NCBI RefSeq assembly: GCF_006494425.1
Contig: NZ_VHIV01000001.1
Location: forward strand, 558,001-622,000
Direction: 5' to 3'
Length of the DNA: 64,000 nucleotides
DNA from: Bacillus dicomae
Lineage (GTDB): Bacteria; Bacillota; Bacilli; Bacillales; Bacillaceae_G
In this document: in pieces, positions 29,637 to 38,277 of the stretch
Position numbering within the stretch: position 1 is the first letter of the stretch
Layout: each line of letters begins with the position of its first letter
Notes under the pieces: generated by a model
The model's input: the letters and a program-made list of their open reading frames with translations, nothing else
Told to the model about the DNA's origin: nothing
Databases searched by the model: none
Position numbers and translations under genes: made by a program

Positions 29637-29650
29637 TGAAAGCGTTTTAA
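29637..29650 (+). promoter_or_regulatory. cre-like site upstream of the CBS-ACT gene
   Basis: TGAAAGCGTTTTAA matches 13 of 14 cre positions and lies directly before a TATAAT (29652-29657). Confidence 0.55.
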
Positions 29651-29726
29651 ATATAATTTCACTCATAAAATATAGATCTCCTTATTATATATAGATTACA
29701 TGTTGGCATGTAAGGAGGAACATATT

Positions 29727-30350
29727 TTGCGAGTTAAATATCATTTTCTGCCAAAACAGCAAGTAACATTTTGCAAAATGAGCGATTCAGGTGAAGAGGC
29801 TTTGCACATTATGAATGAAACGGGATTTCGAGCAATCCCTGTATTAGCAGAAGATGAAAAGAAATTCATGGGGATTATTTATAAAGTAGACCTTTTAGAA
29901 AAGAAGTGTAATAGTGGATTAGAGAAGTTGAGTGTGGAACATATGCTGGAAGATTCCTCTGCATTTATTTTTGAAAAGGATTCTTTTTTCAGAGCATTTT
30001 ATGTTATTCGTCGTCTTCCATTTTTAGCTGTGTTAAATGATTATAATGAATTTGTCGGTATCTTAACGCATTCTAATATATTTGATGTTATTGAAGATTC
30101 ATTCGGTATGCGGACGGGTGGTTATATATTAACGATTGCAACACAAGATTGTAAGGGAACGATTAAAGAACTTGGGACATTGCTGAAAGCATTTCATATC
30201 GGTGGACTATTTACGTTAGATAATGGCGATCAATATATTCGCCGCGTTATCGTAAATATAACAGATGAGTTAAATGAAAAAAGATTAAAGCAATTAATTG
30301 AAAAAATCGAGAAAAAAGGATTCAGGGTGAGTCATGTAGATTATATTTAA
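29727..30350 (+). CDS. CBS-pair plus ACT-like domain protein (AcuB-like)
   Basis: A 208-residue cytoplasmic protein: two CBS motifs (ALHIMNETGFRAIPVLAED and the LPFLAVLNDYNEFVGILTHS region) followed by an ACT-like ligand domain (about residues 130-205). The order matches B. subtilis AcuB, a protein of the acetoin operon, but no acuA or acuC is present here. CBS pairs bind adenine nucleotides. TTG 29727 stands seven bases after AAGGAGGAA, a near-perfect site, and is preferred to the upstream ATG. Confidence 0.82.
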   Translation: MRVKYHFLPKQQVTFCKMSDSGEEALHIMNETGFRAIPVLAEDEKKFMGIIYKVDLLEKKCNSGLEKLSVEHMLEDSSAFIFEKDSFFRAFYVIRRLPFLAVLNDYNEFVGILTHSNIFDVIEDSFGMRTGGYILTIATQDCKGTIKELGTLLKAFHIGGLFTLDNGDQYIRRVIVNITDELNEKRLKQLIEKIEKKGFRVSHVDYI

Positions 30351-30360
30351 GGGGAATAGG

Positions 30361-30400
30361 AAAGGGCCAATTTGCTATATGCAGATTGGTCCCTTTTTTT
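30361..30400 (+). terminator. Terminator of the CBS-ACT gene
   Basis: Imperfect stem AAAGGGCCAATTTGC / GCAGATTGGTCCCTTT followed by T run. Confidence 0.75.
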
Positions 30401-30416
30401 GTTTGAGTAATGAATC

Positions 30417-31187
30417 TTATTTTGAAACAGGAGGTGGAGATAATGCTAAATCAGATAAAAAAATAAAATCTGCATGTTCACGAATGCTAGGAATAGAAGT
30501 TTCTATAACACGTGATGTAATTTCACCTGGAGGCCCAACATGTCCGATAGCTACCATAATTGGTTTTTCTTGAAGTTTTTTGATGAGTAATTGAGCTTGT
30601 TTTGAAATATGTGCTGCTGTATACACATCATCAAAAAATAATTGGTTTTCAATAATAGGCACTCCTAATTCTTTCCCGATTTTGGGGACGACACTCTTAG
30701 GGTTGGTTTTGCTGTCTAAATAAAATAAACCGTGTTTTTTACAAGCTGCAAGTATAAGTCGTACAATTCTTTCATCTGCGGTTACTTTTGATCCCATATG
30801 ATTGTTCATCCCAATTGCATGTGGTACTTCTTGAATCGCTTGTTCGAGTCGGTTATTTATTTCTTCGTCGCTTAAATCAGTTGTAATTGCTTTGGGTCCA
30901 AGCCATTCTTTTTTACCTTTAATAGGTTCCATCGGCATATGTATAATAACTTCGTGCCCTTTCTTATGAGCCGCTATCGCATCTTTCTTTGTGGAAGGGA
31001 GAAAAGGCATAACGGCAACAGTTAGTGGAATAGGAAGTGATAGCATTTTATCAGTCCCCTTCATATTATTGCCGAAGTCATCAATGACAATAGCTACTTT
31101 GTTTGTATGTGCCTTTGCTTGAACAGGAAACAAGAAGGATGGTAAGAACATAGTAAACATAAACAATGCAATCGTATATTTGCGCAT
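30417..31187 (-). CDS. Divergent polysaccharide deacetylase family, secreted
   Basis: A 256-residue protein with a signal peptide (cleavage near VQAKA) and a YibQ/DUF610-type divergent deacetylase fold: IVIDDFGNNMKGTD near the mature N-terminus, EVIIHMPMEP, GMNNHMGSK and a C-terminal AIGHVGPPG. The paired aspartates and the histidines of the fold are kept, so it may act on a cell-wall or capsule polysaccharide; the substrate is unknown. It has its own ribosome-binding site (GAAAGG). Confidence 0.88.
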   Translation of the reverse strand: MRKYTIALFMFTMFLPSFLFPVQAKAHTNKVAIVIDDFGNNMKGTDKMLSLPIPLTVAVMPFLPSTKKDAIAAHKKGHEVIIHMPMEPIKGKKEWLGPKAITTDLSDEEINNRLEQAIQEVPHAIGMNNHMGSKVTADERIVRLILAACKKHGLFYLDSKTNPKSVVPKIGKELGVPIIENQLFFDDVYTAAHISKQAQLLIKKLQEKPIMVAIGHVGPPGEITSRVIETSIPSIREHADFIFLSDLALSPPPVSK

Positions 31188-31524
31188 ATAAATATTTCCT
31201 TTCTATATTATCAATCATCATTATGGTTTGCGTTTTTATATAAATTAAACAAAAAATGTCGAAGAAAAGTATATGGAAAATAGAGAATCCGCTATTTAAG
31301 TGGTATTTGTAAAAAAAGAAGATGAAAAAAATGTCTATTATTGCGAATGTATTTACAAAGATAGAATAATTTGTAATAATTCTCAAAGTGAGGGTAAAGA
31401 TTTGTAAATTACAGGGAGAAAATGTTAAATTTTCTGATTCTTCAAATTCAAATATGATTAAGCAGTTAAAAGGCCAATGGAGAAGTGAAGTTGAGAGCAT
31501 GGAAGGATAATAAGGGGGATATGA
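31188..31524. other. Intergenic region before the Spo0E-like gene
   Basis: This AT-rich gap separates the divergent deacetylase and Spo0E-like genes. A possible plus-strand promoter is TTTACA...AATAAT around 31350-31377. A 41-codon GTG frame ends just before the Spo0E-like gene but has no clear ribosome-binding site. I see no RNA gene. Confidence 0.4.
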
Positions 31525-31806
31525 ATGTTTACTGTAAAAAGGAAGTACACATTAGAAAAGCTTTCACGTGATATTCATATGAAACGTGAAGAGATGATTC
31601 AATTAGGTTTAACGAGTGGGTTAAGTAGTAGGGAGACAATTCAAGTTAGTCAAGAATTGGACAAGCTTATTTTACAGTACCAGTGTTATAAAGAAAAACA
31701 AACACCAAAATGGTTATCAATTATAAAGGTACCTATTTTTCAAATTGGGTATGAGGGGAAAACGAGTAATTTTTGGCGAATGCTTGTAGCTGGTTTTATG
31801 AAATAA
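31525..31806 (+). CDS. Spo0E-like aspartyl-phosphate phosphatase
   Basis: A 93-residue helical protein with the Spo0E-family signature SQELDKLILQY preceded by a helix (LEKLSRDIHMKREEMIQLG). Such proteins remove phosphate from Spo0A~P and so delay sporulation. The C-terminal tail is longer than in the shortest paralogues. It is convergent with a sporulation-type kinase gene; their opposing actions on one pathway are a natural hypothesis. AAGGGGGAT precedes the ATG. Confidence 0.82.
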   Translation: MFTVKRKYTLEKLSRDIHMKREEMIQLGLTSGLSSRETIQVSQELDKLILQYQCYKEKQTPKWLSIIKVPIFQIGYEGKTSNFWRMLVAGFMK

Positions 31807-31835
31807 GTATAATTACCCTTTTGGGATAAGGATAA

Positions 31836-33332
31836 TTATACTAAGTGTAACGGAATTTCGATATGAACTGTCGTTCCTTCGTTTTCTATACTGTCAATAA
31901 AAATACGCCCATTGTACATCTCTACAATTCGTTTACATATGACAAGTCCAAGACCTGTTCCAGTATCTTTATTAGTAAAGAACGGATGAAAGAGGTGTTT
32001 TTGAATATGTTTTGGAATCCCTTTTCCAGTATCTATAATTTGCAATTGTGCGTGCGTTTCATTATTTGTTACGAAAATAGTTAGCGTGTCACCAGAAGTC
32101 ATGGCTTCAATTGCATTTTTTGTAATGTTTAAAACCACTTGTTTCATATGGTCTTTTGAGCAACGGATATGAACAGGGTGGTCTGGCAAATGTAAATGGA
32201 ATACAATGTTATGTAGATTCGCCTCGGATTGAATAATTAACGTTACCTCATTTAGAATGGTTCTCACATCATAAGTTTGTTCAATGATAGCAGTTGGCTT
32301 TCCGAGAATAAGAAATTCGCTTACAATTTCATTAATCCGTTCTATTTCTTGTTCGATAATGGAAAAATAGAACTGATCTTGTTCATCTTTATATTTCTCT
32401 TTTAATAGAGCGACGAGTCCTTTAATACCAGTAAGAGGATTACGGATTTCGTGGGCTGTACTAGCTGCAAAAGTTCCAACCAATTCAATTTTTTGTAGTT
32501 CATTTTGTTGTCTTTCTAGTTTTGTTTGTCGTTTTAATAACATATATTGAGCGAGTAAAAATAAAATTGACATTAAAAATAAAGTAGCTATACATTCTAC
32601 GGCAACCCACTGGTTTAAAGTTTTTTGATGAATAGGTAACGGAGAAACAGAGACCTTCCAATCTAATCGTTGGAGTGGGGTAGTAAGCAGATTAGAATGC
32701 TTTTCGCTCGTGTCATTATTATCATCAGTTAGAAAAACAACATCATGTTTATCGGTTATTTCAAAATGGTATTGCGGCTTAATGGCATTTAAAGATGATG
32801 AAATGTAGTCAAAGCGTAAACTTGCTAACAATAAGCCTGAGAGCTCCTTCTGTTTATTGAAAATGGGAGAAGCAATCATAATAGCTTGATGTCCAAGAAC
32901 ACGATCTGTAATGACTGATGATACAGTCGTTTTCTTAGTTTTTAATGCGTTTTGAATATATTTACGATCTGAGACGTCAACAGGCGGTCGGTCACCTTCC
33001 GATGCGATTGTAATGATGCCCCTTGGTGTGGCGTAATATAGACCAGAAAATCGTGCATCGTTTCCATCTGTATCATGTACAATTTCTTTAATGCCATTTA
33101 TATTTCCAGTCTCGGTTCCTACGACCTTTGCGAGCATTTCTAATGCAGAAATTGCTTCACCAAGGTGATGTTCTAAATAGTCTCTATATAAAAAGAGAAC
33201 GGTGTGAGCAGATAGTTTGTTTTCCTGTTTCATTTTATACGAATGATAGGAATAAAATGTAGCACCAATCCCTATCGTTGGTAGGATAACAAGCAATATA
33301 TATAAAACTATACTGTGGAATTTGACTTTCAA
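31836..33332 (-). CDS. Sensor histidine kinase, sporulation-kinase type
   Basis: A 498-residue kinase: transmembrane helix 1 near residues 8-28, an extracellular Cache-like sensor (about 35-245), a second helix near 250-265, then HisKA with H in STAHEIRNPLTGIKGLV and the ATPase domain (NITKNAIEA, DTGKGIP, GTGLGLVICK). The AHEIRNPL box resembles kinases that phosphorylate Spo0F. I recall two B. anthracis sporulation kinases, BA1351 and BA1356, as lying in a similar neighbourhood. It starts at TTG 33332, eight bases after AAGGAG. Confidence 0.9.
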   Translation of the reverse strand: MKVKFHSIVLYILLVILPTIGIGATFYSYHSYKMKQENKLSAHTVLFLYRDYLEHHLGEAISALEMLAKVVGTETGNINGIKEIVHDTDGNDARFSGLYYATPRGIITIASEGDRPPVDVSDRKYIQNALKTKKTTVSSVITDRVLGHQAIMIASPIFNKQKELSGLLLASLRFDYISSSLNAIKPQYHFEITDKHDVVFLTDDNNDTSEKHSNLLTTPLQRLDWKVSVSPLPIHQKTLNQWVAVECIATLFLMSILFLLAQYMLLKRQTKLERQQNELQKIELVGTFAASTAHEIRNPLTGIKGLVALLKEKYKDEQDQFYFSIIEQEIERINEIVSEFLILGKPTAIIEQTYDVRTILNEVTLIIQSEANLHNIVFHLHLPDHPVHIRCSKDHMKQVVLNITKNAIEAMTSGDTLTIFVTNNETHAQLQIIDTGKGIPKHIQKHLFHPFFTNKDTGTGLGLVICKRIVEMYNGRIFIDSIENEGTTVHIEIPLHLV

Positions 33333-33432
33333 ATTTGGGACTCCTTCTTTTTTATTATCATTATATATAAACTATGTTAAAATTGTCATGTTTTTATTCA
33401 AGAATCATTCATAATATATTAGGGGAGAGGTA

Positions 33433-33475
33433 ATGAATGAGTGAATACTCATTCGGAATTTACATGAAGTACTAA
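33433..33475 (+). promoter_or_regulatory. Operator-like palindrome and short leader ORF before the MarR gene
   Basis: GAATGAGT-GAAT-ACTCATTC (33435-33454) is a perfect 8-4-8 inverted repeat. Within it, TGAGTGA-ATAC-TCATTCG (33438-33455) resembles TetR-type FadR operators (TGAATGAMTANTCATTCA). A 12-codon frame (ATG 33437 to TAA 33475) overlaps it behind AGGGGAGAGG. Confidence 0.5.
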
Positions 33476-33521
33476 GTTGTTTTTTTATTACTGAGAATTT
33501 AAGTGAAGGGTTGAAAGTTGT

Positions 33522-33968
33522 ATGACATCAAATAATGAACGAGAAGATATTTCTCAATCTCTAAAAGTATTTATCGCATTATCTCGTGTACATCGTTCTG
33601 TTATGGATACTACAAATAAATCTATACAAAGTAACGGGTTAAATCCAACCGAATTTGCTGTATTAGAACTGCTATATCATAAAGGCGGTCAACCACTTCA
33701 GCAAATTGGTGAGCGTATTTTAATAGCTAGTGGCAGCATTACATATGTTGTAGATAAGTTAGAGAAAAAGGGACTAGTAAAAAGAATTCCGTGCCCGAAT
33801 GACAGACGTGTTATTTATGCACAACTAACTGAGTCTGGAGAGAATTTTATTGCTTCTATTTTTCCAGGGCATGAGCAAGTTATACATCAGTCTTTTGAAA
33901 TGTTAACGAAAGAAGAAAAGGATGAATTACTTGATCTATTAAAAAAGATTGGAAAGTATGAAAAATAA
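33522..33968 (+). CDS. MarR-family transcriptional regulator
   Basis: A 148-residue winged-helix protein with the MarR core: GLNPTEFAVLELLYHKGGQP, recognition helix SGSITYVVDKLEKKGLV, wing CPNDRRVIYAQLTESG. The similarity is towards the MhqR/YkoM type. The conserved cysteine (Cys in RIPCPNDRR) lies beside the wing and could make it redox- or quinone-sensitive; this is a guess. It is followed by a terminator, so it is probably monocistronic. Confidence 0.88.
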   Translation: MTSNNEREDISQSLKVFIALSRVHRSVMDTTNKSIQSNGLNPTEFAVLELLYHKGGQPLQQIGERILIASGSITYVVDKLEKKGLVKRIPCPNDRRVIYAQLTESGENFIASIFPGHEQVIHQSFEMLTKEEKDELLDLLKKIGKYEK

Positions 33969-33984
33969 TAATATGTTCCAAAGG

Positions 33985-34016
33985 AGCTTTGGATAAAGAA
34001 ATCCAAGGCTTTTTTT
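33985..34016 (+). terminator. Terminator after the MarR gene
   Basis: AGCTTTGGAT / ATCCAAGGCT stem (one G-U pair), six-base loop, T run. Confidence 0.85.
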
Positions 34017-34129
34017 GTTTACATCTCATTATGACAGCATTTGCCGTATTTTGCTGAAGAATAAGAGGAGATTTGTAAGTAAGCATTGAATTATAGTAAG
34101 GATGTATATAATGGAGAGGAGGCTCGTTC

Positions 34130-35824
34130 ATGTCATTTAAAGACTATGAATATAAACGCCCAAATATTGAAGAATTAAAAGAGAAGTTTACTGTTGCATT
34201 AGAGAAGTTTGATAACGCAAAAACTGTAGAAGAACAGAAGCAAGTCATTCATTCCATTAACGAAATTCGCAACGATTTCGGTACAATGGGGAATCTTTGT
34301 TACATTCGTCATTCTGTTGATACGACAGATGCTTTTTATAAGGAAGAGCAAGATTTCTTTGATGAATTCTCTCCAGTTGTACAAGGATATGGTACAAAGT
34401 ATTATAATGCGTTAATTCATTCTCCATTCCGTGAAGAATTAGAAGCGTATTATGGGAAGCAATTATTTGCTCTTGCGGAGTGTGATTTAAAAACATATTC
34501 TGATGAAGTCGTGAAAGATTTACAATTAGAGAATAAATTGTCTTCACAATATACACAATTATTGGCATCTGCAAAAATTGATTTTGCAGGAGAAGAAAGA
34601 ACGTTATCACAGCTTATTCCATTTATGCAAGGGAAGGAAAGAAGTGAACGTAAAGCAGCAAGTGAAGCATATTACGGATTTTTAGCTGAGAATGAGGAAG
34701 AGTTAGATCGTATTTATGATGAGCTTGTTAAAGTGAGAACGAAAATCGCTAAAACTTTAGGTTTCAAAAACTTTGTTGAACTTGGATATGCAAGAATGTA
34801 CCGTACAGATTATAATGCGGAAATGGTGGCGAATTATCGTCAGCAAGTGCTAGATTATATCGTTCCGGTTACAACGGAATTAAGAAAACGACAACAAGAA
34901 CGTATCGGTGTGGAGAAGTTGGCGTATTACGATGAAAACTTTGAATTTGCTACAGGTAACGCAACTCCAAAAGGAGATGCGGATTGGATTGTTAATCATG
35001 GGAAAACGATGTATAAAGAGTTATCGGCTGAAACAGATGAATTTTTCAATTTCATGTTAGATAATGATTTGTTAGATTTAGTAGCGAAAAAAGGAAAAGC
35101 TGGCGGTGGCTATTGTACATATATTGAGAATTATAAAGCGCCATTTATTTTCTCAAACTTTAACGGAACATCTGGCGATATTGACGTATTAACACATGAA
35201 GCTGGCCATGCTTTCCAAGTATATGAAAGTCGTAAATTTGAAATTCCAGAATATAACTGGCCGACATATGAAGCATGTGAAATCCACTCTATGAGTATGG
35301 AATTCTTTACATGGCCATGGATGAAGCTATTCTTTGAAGAAGATGCAGATAAATATTACTTCTCTCATTTAAGTTCAGCACTTCTGTTTTTACCGTATGG
35401 TGTATCTGTTGATGAATATCAACATTATGTATATGAAAATCCTGAGGCATCACCAGAAGAGCGTAAGACGGCATGGCGTAATATAGAGAAAAAGTATTTG
35501 CCACATCGTGATTATGAAGATAATGATTATTTAGAGCGCGGTGGATTTTGGCAGCGCCAAGGGCATATTTATAGCTCACCATTCTACTATATCGACTACA
35601 CGCTAGCGCAAATTTGTGCACTGCAATTTTGGAAGCGTGCAAGAGATAATAGACAAGAGGCTTGGGAAGATTATGTGAATCTGTGCCAACAAGGTGGAAG
35701 TAAATCGTTCTTGGAATTAGTAGAAGTTGCAAATTTAACATCACCATTTGCTGAAGGCTGTGTGAAAAGTGTCATTACAGAAATTGAAGCGTGGCTACAT
35801 GCGATTGACGACACAAAATTGTAA
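34130..35824 (+). CDS. Oligoendopeptidase F family (M3) metallopeptidase
   Basis: A 564-residue cytoplasmic zinc peptidase. The catalytic motif is LTHEAGHAFQ near residue 350, with the third ligand region ACEIHSMSMEF downstream, as in M3 peptidases. The length fits the PepF/YjbG group that cuts short peptides. AGAGGAGG precedes the ATG. It is flanked by its own regulatory gaps and is probably monocistronic. Confidence 0.92.
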   Translation: MSFKDYEYKRPNIEELKEKFTVALEKFDNAKTVEEQKQVIHSINEIRNDFGTMGNLCYIRHSVDTTDAFYKEEQDFFDEFSPVVQGYGTKYYNALIHSPFREELEAYYGKQLFALAECDLKTYSDEVVKDLQLENKLSSQYTQLLASAKIDFAGEERTLSQLIPFMQGKERSERKAASEAYYGFLAENEEELDRIYDELVKVRTKIAKTLGFKNFVELGYARMYRTDYNAEMVANYRQQVLDYIVPVTTELRKRQQERIGVEKLAYYDENFEFATGNATPKGDADWIVNHGKTMYKELSAETDEFFNFMLDNDLLDLVAKKGKAGGGYCTYIENYKAPFIFSNFNGTSGDIDVLTHEAGHAFQVYESRKFEIPEYNWPTYEACEIHSMSMEFFTWPWMKLFFEEDADKYYFSHLSSALLFLPYGVSVDEYQHYVYENPEASPEERKTAWRNIEKKYLPHRDYEDNDYLERGGFWQRQGHIYSSPFYYIDYTLAQICALQFWKRARDNRQEAWEDYVNLCQQGGSKSFLELVEVANLTSPFAEGCVKSVITEIEAWLHAIDDTKL

Positions 35825-35825
35825 A

Positions 35826-35940
35826 AAACATGCGCTTTTTTCACATGTTTAACATCGACATAACGAGAAAATGATGAGATAATAAAAGAAAATTCAGAAT
35901 ACTAAAGAGGTGTTTCTAATAAGGAGCACCTCTTTTCACC
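35826..35940 (+). terminator. Hairpins between pepF-like and DinB genes
   Basis: Two stems follow the peptidase: AAACATG / CATGTTT (about 35826-35850) and AAGAGGTG / CACCTCTT (35905-35934). The second is followed by only a few T, so terminator strength is uncertain. Confidence 0.45.
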
Positions 35941-35962
35941 AACAAAAAAGGGGGAAAGAAGC

Positions 35963-36496
35963 ATGCTTCAATCTAATATGGATGTTAGCTTAGAAAGTTT
36001 GGTGAACTCATTGCAGTCTACCCGAAATATGCTATTATCAGAAATTGAAATGTTAAATGATACAGAAGTGAATGTCAAGCCACGCCGTGATAAATGGAGT
36101 ATTATTCAAATTTTGCATCACTTGCATTTAGTTGAACAATCTGTCACATCTGCCCTTGTATATGCTTTACAAAAAAATGAAAGAAACACGACTCCATTTA
36201 AAGATCTCCAACTTACGCTCGATCGCACACATAAACGAGAAGCTCCTCAGCAAATGAAACCAACAGAAACGTTAATGAAAAAACAGCAAGGAATTCAATT
36301 ACTAGAACATTCAAGGCAAGAATTATTACACGCGCTGCATAGTGTTATTGATGAGAAAGATTTATTTGAAAATGGATTAAAGCATCCTGTTTTTAGTGAT
36401 CTAAATTTGTATCAATGGGTTCAATTTCTTGACTTGCATGAACAAAGACATCTTACGCAGTTAAAAGAGGCGAAGCACGCAATTTTGCAGCGATAA
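35963..36496 (+). CDS. DinB-family protein
   Basis: A 177-residue four-helix-bundle protein with the DinB/YfiT metal-binding pattern: a histidine in IQILHHLHLVEQSV near residue 52 and a C-terminal HEQRHLTQL. Many family members are metal-dependent thiol transferases or of unknown function. AAAAGGGGGAAAG precedes the ATG. A terminator follows at 36504. Confidence 0.85.
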   Translation: MLQSNMDVSLESLVNSLQSTRNMLLSEIEMLNDTEVNVKPRRDKWSIIQILHHLHLVEQSVTSALVYALQKNERNTTPFKDLQLTLDRTHKREAPQQMKPTETLMKKQQGIQLLEHSRQELLHALHSVIDEKDLFENGLKHPVFSDLNLYQWVQFLDLHEQRHLTQLKEAKHAILQR

Positions 36497-36503
36497 TCAG
36501 GAA

Positions 36504-36528
36504 GAAGTGGGAGACCACTTCTTTTTTG
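36504..36528 (+). terminator. Terminator of the DinB gene
   Basis: GAAGTGG / CCACTTC with GAGA loop and T run. Confidence 0.85.
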
Positions 36529-36596
36529 ATGCGTGTATAGTTTTCTTTCTTATTTTGGAATACTACATGGAGAAAGAAAAGAAGGAGTTGAAAAGT

Positions 36597-36713
36597 ATGT
36601 CCAAGAAAAAGAAAGAAGAAGAGCGCGCCTGGAAAGCACGTAAAGAAAATCAAAAACCACATGGAAAAGTGAAAGCTTTTGCTGAATTAGTTGAAGGAAC
36701 AGAAAAAACGTGA
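36597..36713 (+). CDS. Small basic hypothetical protein, 38 aa
   Basis: ATG 36597 follows GAAGGAG and opens a highly charged 38-residue frame (starting MSKKKKEEERAWKARKEN). The stop codon lies at the edge of a strong bidirectional terminator. The lysine- and glutamate-rich content and the good start signals suggest a real gene; the function is unknown. Confidence 0.6.
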   Translation: MSKKKKEEERAWKARKENQKPHGKVKAFAELVEGTEKT

Positions 36714-36736
36714 TGATTATTTCATCACGTTTTTTG
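36703..36736. terminator. Bidirectional terminator
   Basis: 14-bp stem AAAAAACGTGATGA / TCATCACGTTTTTT between the small gene and the convergent kinase. Confidence 0.9.
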
Positions 36737-37987
36737 TATGAGTGGAAAAGTTAATAAGAAGGTTGTACCTGTACCTTTTTCGCTTATAATATCAATTTTT
36801 CCGTTCATGGCTTGAACAACACTGAATACGACCATCATTCCAAGACCAGTTCCTTTTTCTTTCGTTGAGTAGAAAGGGGATCCAAGGCGTTTTACATGTT
36901 CTGGATCCATACCAACTCCTGTATCCTTTATGTACAATTGTATATGTTTATGGTCTGGAACTAAAGTAAGGACGAGATCACCGCCTGTAGGCATAGCCTC
37001 AATACAGTTTTTTAAAATATTTAATAAACATTGGTTCAGTTTTTGTTTTTCACCAGCGATAAAGAAAGATGTACTTTGTTTGATGTAGTGGATACGAACA
37101 TTTGTTAAATTAGCAAGAGGTGTGATTAAAGATAAGGCATGCAATAATTCTTCCTCTACTTGTAACTGTTGTTCTTTTTCAATACTTGGTTTCGCGAAAG
37201 TTAAGTAGTCTGTAAGAACATGATTTGCTTGTTCGATTCCGTTGATGGCTATGTCGATATATAATTCTCGCTCTTGCTCAGTGCATGTATTTGACTGCAA
37301 AAGCTGTAAAAATCCTTTTGTTGAAGTTAATGGATTGCGAATCTCATGAGAGATGGATGCTGCCATTTCGCCAATTAAATGGAATTTTTCAGCATTCATA
37401 AGTTCGTTTTGAAGACGCACTTGAGTTTGTAATATGTGTAGTAAATATAAAGTAAGGATCGTACCAAGTATCGTACATAACTCATACACAATAATATGTG
37501 GTATATAATCAGCCTTGTTTGTAACCTTTGAAAGGAAGAAAGGTATCCAACTAAATCCGTATGTGAGACTGTAGATAATAGCAAGTGTTATTTTTATACG
37601 ATTAGAAGTTCGATTGAAAAATTTGTATGTAAATAATAGGACAATAAATAGAAGGATAGAACCGATAATCGATGGGAAAACACCTATTCCTCCTAATAAG
37701 AAGCGGTATATATTTAATACAACTAATATAGAGCCACCAGCAATAGGACCTCCGGTTAATGTACCGACAATTAATACGATATGACGCATATCAAATTGAA
37801 ATCCATAATTTGTTTTTGCTGCGAAAGTGATACATAGTATAGAAACGAGGCAACATAATACAATAAATATTGCTGAATTTAATTTAGGAGAACGTTTCCC
37901 TTTTTGATTCCAAAATAAATGGTATACGAGCATTGTAACAAGGATGAATAATATATTTAAAAAGAGATAAATAATAAAGGATTTCAG
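36725..37987 (-). CDS. KinB-like sporulation histidine kinase (CTG start)
   Basis: A membrane kinase with six hydrophobic segments in the first 190 residues and no large outside domain, as in KinB, then HisKA (SISHEIRNPLTSTKGFLQLL) and ATPase motifs (NILKNCIEAM, DTGVGMD, GTGLGM). The first ATG (37933) would remove the first helix. In frame upstream, CTG 37987 stands seven bases after AGAGGAGG and adds a helix beginning KSFIIYLFLNILFI, resembling the KinB N-terminus; I prefer it (420 aa). It probably feeds phosphate to Spo0F. Confidence 0.88.
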   Translation of the reverse strand: MKSFIIYLFLNILFILVTMLVYHLFWNQKGKRSPKLNSAIFIVLCCLVSILCITFAAKTNYGFQFDMRHIVLIVGTLTGGPIAGGSILVVLNIYRFLLGGIGVFPSIIGSILLFIVLLFTYKFFNRTSNRIKITLAIIYSLTYGFSWIPFFLSKVTNKADYIPHIIVYELCTILGTILTLYLLHILQTQVRLQNELMNAEKFHLIGEMAASISHEIRNPLTSTKGFLQLLQSNTCTEQERELYIDIAINGIEQANHVLTDYLTFAKPSIEKEQQLQVEEELLHALSLITPLANLTNVRIHYIKQSTSFFIAGEKQKLNQCLLNILKNCIEAMPTGGDLVLTLVPDHKHIQLYIKDTGVGMDPEHVKRLGSPFYSTKEKGTGLGMMVVFSVVQAMNGKIDIISEKGTGTTFLLTFPLIQKT

Positions 37988-38145
37988 TGGGATGCCTCCT
38001 CTCTTCTCACATTAAATTAATCATACTATAAAATGAAAGAAATGAAATGAGAAATAGCGGAAAAATCAGAAATTTTTTCTGGTAGTATACAATATGTTAC
38101 AATAAGCCTTGTCAATGAAAGAAGGAATTCCGTGCAATGCACGGG

Positions 38146-38178
38146 AGAGGTTCGCGAACTCCCTCTATAAAAAACTAT
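38146..38178 (+). ncRNA. preQ1-I riboswitch
   Basis: AGAGGTTCGCGAACTCCCTC followed by the signature TATAAAAAACTA tail matches the class I preQ1 aptamer. Just upstream is a CCGTGC-AAT-GCACGG hairpin. It precedes queCDEF, the preQ1 synthesis operon, its usual target. Confidence 0.93.
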
Positions 38179-38182
38179 GGAA

Positions 38183-38216
38183 ACAACAATATCTTTAGGT
38201 ATTGTTTTGTTTTTTT
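38183..38216 (+). terminator. Terminator of the preQ1 riboswitch
   Basis: AACAATA...TATTGTT stem with long T run directly after the aptamer; the A-rich tail of the aptamer is positioned to compete with or stabilise it. Confidence 0.8.
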
Positions 38217-38277
38217 ATTGTGACAGTTCAAGAACGTTCTTTCTTCTTATTCGTAGTAGAGAAGGAGAATGAGTGAA

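Noticed and set aside
31387..31512. 41-codon GTG frame before the Spo0E-like gene
   Set aside because: No convincing ribosome-binding site and no recognisable protein; kept only as a note in the intergenic entry.
34257..35747. Long minus-strand frames opposite the PepF-like gene
   Set aside because: Composition is typical of antisense shadows; the plus-strand gene has the HEAGH motif and a proper start.
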